A DNA stretch of 15,728 nt from an uncultured Lachnoanaerobaculum sp. Lineage in GTDB: Bacteria; Bacillota; Clostridia; Lachnospirales; Lachnospiraceae. Positions 14,737 to 15,728 of this stretch are shown piece by piece (position 1 is the first letter of the stretch; each line of letters starts with the position of its first letter). The stretch spans positions 1 to 15,728 of the forward strand of contig CALALP010000100.1 of the NCBI GenBank assembly GCA_937925515.1, given 5' to 3'. A program made the position numbers and the translations under genes. The notes beneath the pieces are model-generated. The model made no database searches, was not told where the DNA came from, and saw only the letters and a list, made by a program, of their open reading frames with translations.

Positions 14737-15639
14737 TTAATCAGAATAATCTATAATTCCCTCTACGCATATCCTTGCTTTTTTATCATAGATAATACAT
14801 TCCTTATATACCCAATGCACTCCCTCAACATCATCAGGAACTATATTTTTGCGTTCCTCTTGTAATTTTTCATAATCTTGGTTCTTTATTATATATATTT
14901 GGTTCTCGTTCTTATCTACATAAGTTACATCTTCATTATAATTTGGAATGTCTTTTATATCATAAGTAAAATTTTTCAAGCCTCTCTCTAAAGCACTTTT
15001 CTTAAGTTCTTCCATTTCAACTTTATTAACAATATCCATATTTGTCTCATTATCCCATAATTTATCTGCTATTTCCCTATTATTCTCTGTCATTTCTAAT
15101 ACGGATTTTGAATATTCGCCACCGTCTTCCGGTTCAAACTTATATACTATCTTCATATTATTATCTATATCATACCTATTAGGCCTCGCTGAGCCTGCCT
15201 CAGATTTAAAAATTCCATTACTAAATGAATAAGCATTCTCATATATATAAACAAATACCTTATTTATATCATTATTAGGAGTTACATGCACAACATTTAC
15301 AATAACAATAGGATATAATGGGGGCTTTAAATCACTTCTTGATTTAAGATAAGCCTCATACCTTTTTAATTCATCTTCATAGATAACCTTTTTTAGTTTA
15401 CTTTCTAGGCTCTCCTCACTACTTTCCATAATTGTTTCTTGTTCTGTTTCACTCTTTATATTTGCCTTAGTTTCAGAAGTATTTTCTGCTTTCTTTTCAT
15501 TTTCCACACTACTTATACTTTCTTTTTTAGTTTCTTTTTGGGTATCTCTATCTTTGGAATTTGCACTAACTTTGCCTGTATTACAACTTGTTAAAATAAA
15601 TAAGCTTAATGTCAGCATAATAATTATTTTAGTATTCAT
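14737..15639 (-). CDS. Putative lipoprotein of unknown function
   Basis: The product is 300 residues. I do not recognise the family. The N-terminus MNTKIIIMLTLSLFILTSC is a lipoprotein signal with a lipobox (LTSC) and the lipidated cysteine at 19, so it is held on the outer face of the membrane. Residues about 25-78 are a Lys/Glu/Ser-rich linker. Residues about 80-300 look globular, with alternating charged and aromatic residues, including KRYEAYLKSR and IVIVNVVHVTPNNDINKVFVYIYENAYSF, and no visible catalytic motif. The start is well supported by GGAGG 5 nt upstream. It stands alone and converges on lysS, with the MITE-like element 15 bp beyond its stop. Confidence 0.85.
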   Translation of the reverse strand: MNTKIIIMLTLSLFILTSCNTGKVSANSKDRDTQKETKKESISSVENEKKAENTSETKANIKSETEQETIMESSEESLESKLKKVIYEDELKRYEAYLKSRSDLKPPLYPIVIVNVVHVTPNNDINKVFVYIYENAYSFSNGIFKSEAGSARPNRYDIDNNMKIVYKFEPEDGGEYSKSVLEMTENNREIADKLWDNETNMDIVNKVEMEELKKSALERGLKNFTYDIKDIPNYNEDVTYVDKNENQIYIIKNQDYEKLQEERKNIVPDDVEGVHWVYKECIIYDKKARICVEGIIDYSD

Positions 15640-15692
15640 TTCTACCTCCTATCTCTTAGTTAAGAATCTAAAGTAACTATTTTTGTAACATA

Positions 15693-15698
15693 AGTATA
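15693..15698 (-). promoter_or_regulatory. Possible -10 box of the lipoprotein gene
   Basis: Minus-strand TATACT about 55 bp before the ATG at 15639. The only TTGACT nearby is at the right edge of the window with a 24-nt spacing, so the -35 is unresolved. Confidence 0.3.
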
Positions 15699-15728
15699 CT
15701 ATTAATTTATTTATTTTATTATAGTCAA

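Overview
The window is low-GC Firmicutes DNA, most likely from a Clostridia member of the Lachnospiraceae type. Supporting signs are the AT-rich intergenic regions, GGAGG-type ribosome binding sites, a KtrAB potassium system, choline-binding-like wall repeats and a tmRNA tag whose layout resembles that of Bacillus. An oral genus such as Lachnoanaerobaculum or Catonella would fit, but the sequence alone does not prove it.

Layout. Positions 1-5493 (minus strand) hold a two-gene surface operon. A 535-residue secreted protein with cell-wall-binding repeats is followed 14 bp later by a giant adhesin-like protein that runs off the left edge, with 1,290 codons visible. A 650-bp AT-rich gap with a promoter follows, then a YoaK/DUF1275 membrane protein (6175-6864, minus).

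Positions 7094-8983 form a compact accessory island of two RNA-plus-protein modules that point at each other. On the plus strand a small RNA with its own sigma-A promoter and intrinsic terminator precedes a DUF3800 gene. On the minus strand a promoter, an RNA of two tandem 42-nt repeats, an intrinsic terminator and a ToxN/AbiQ-like endoribonuclease gene make a complete type III toxin-antitoxin locus of the CptIN/ToxIN kind. A small DUF2442-like fragment lies between the two.

Positions 9116-12673 (minus strand) carry, in transcription order, ssrA (tmRNA) with its terminator, then ktrB and ktrA for potassium uptake, then a MATE transporter gene that has lost about 115 codons from its interior. 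lysS (lysyl-tRNA synthetase) is divergent from ssrA on the plus strand. It is followed by a 151-bp MITE-like element with terminal inverted repeats, then a minus-strand gene for a lipoprotein of unknown function.

The chromosomal core genes (ssrA, lysS, ktrAB) look ordinary. The points of interest are the two RNA-protein modules at 7.1-9.0 kb, the alternative pairing inside the DUF3800-linked RNA, the decayed MATE gene and the dispersed transposon ends. Function assignments rest on recognised motifs read by eye; no database search was possible.
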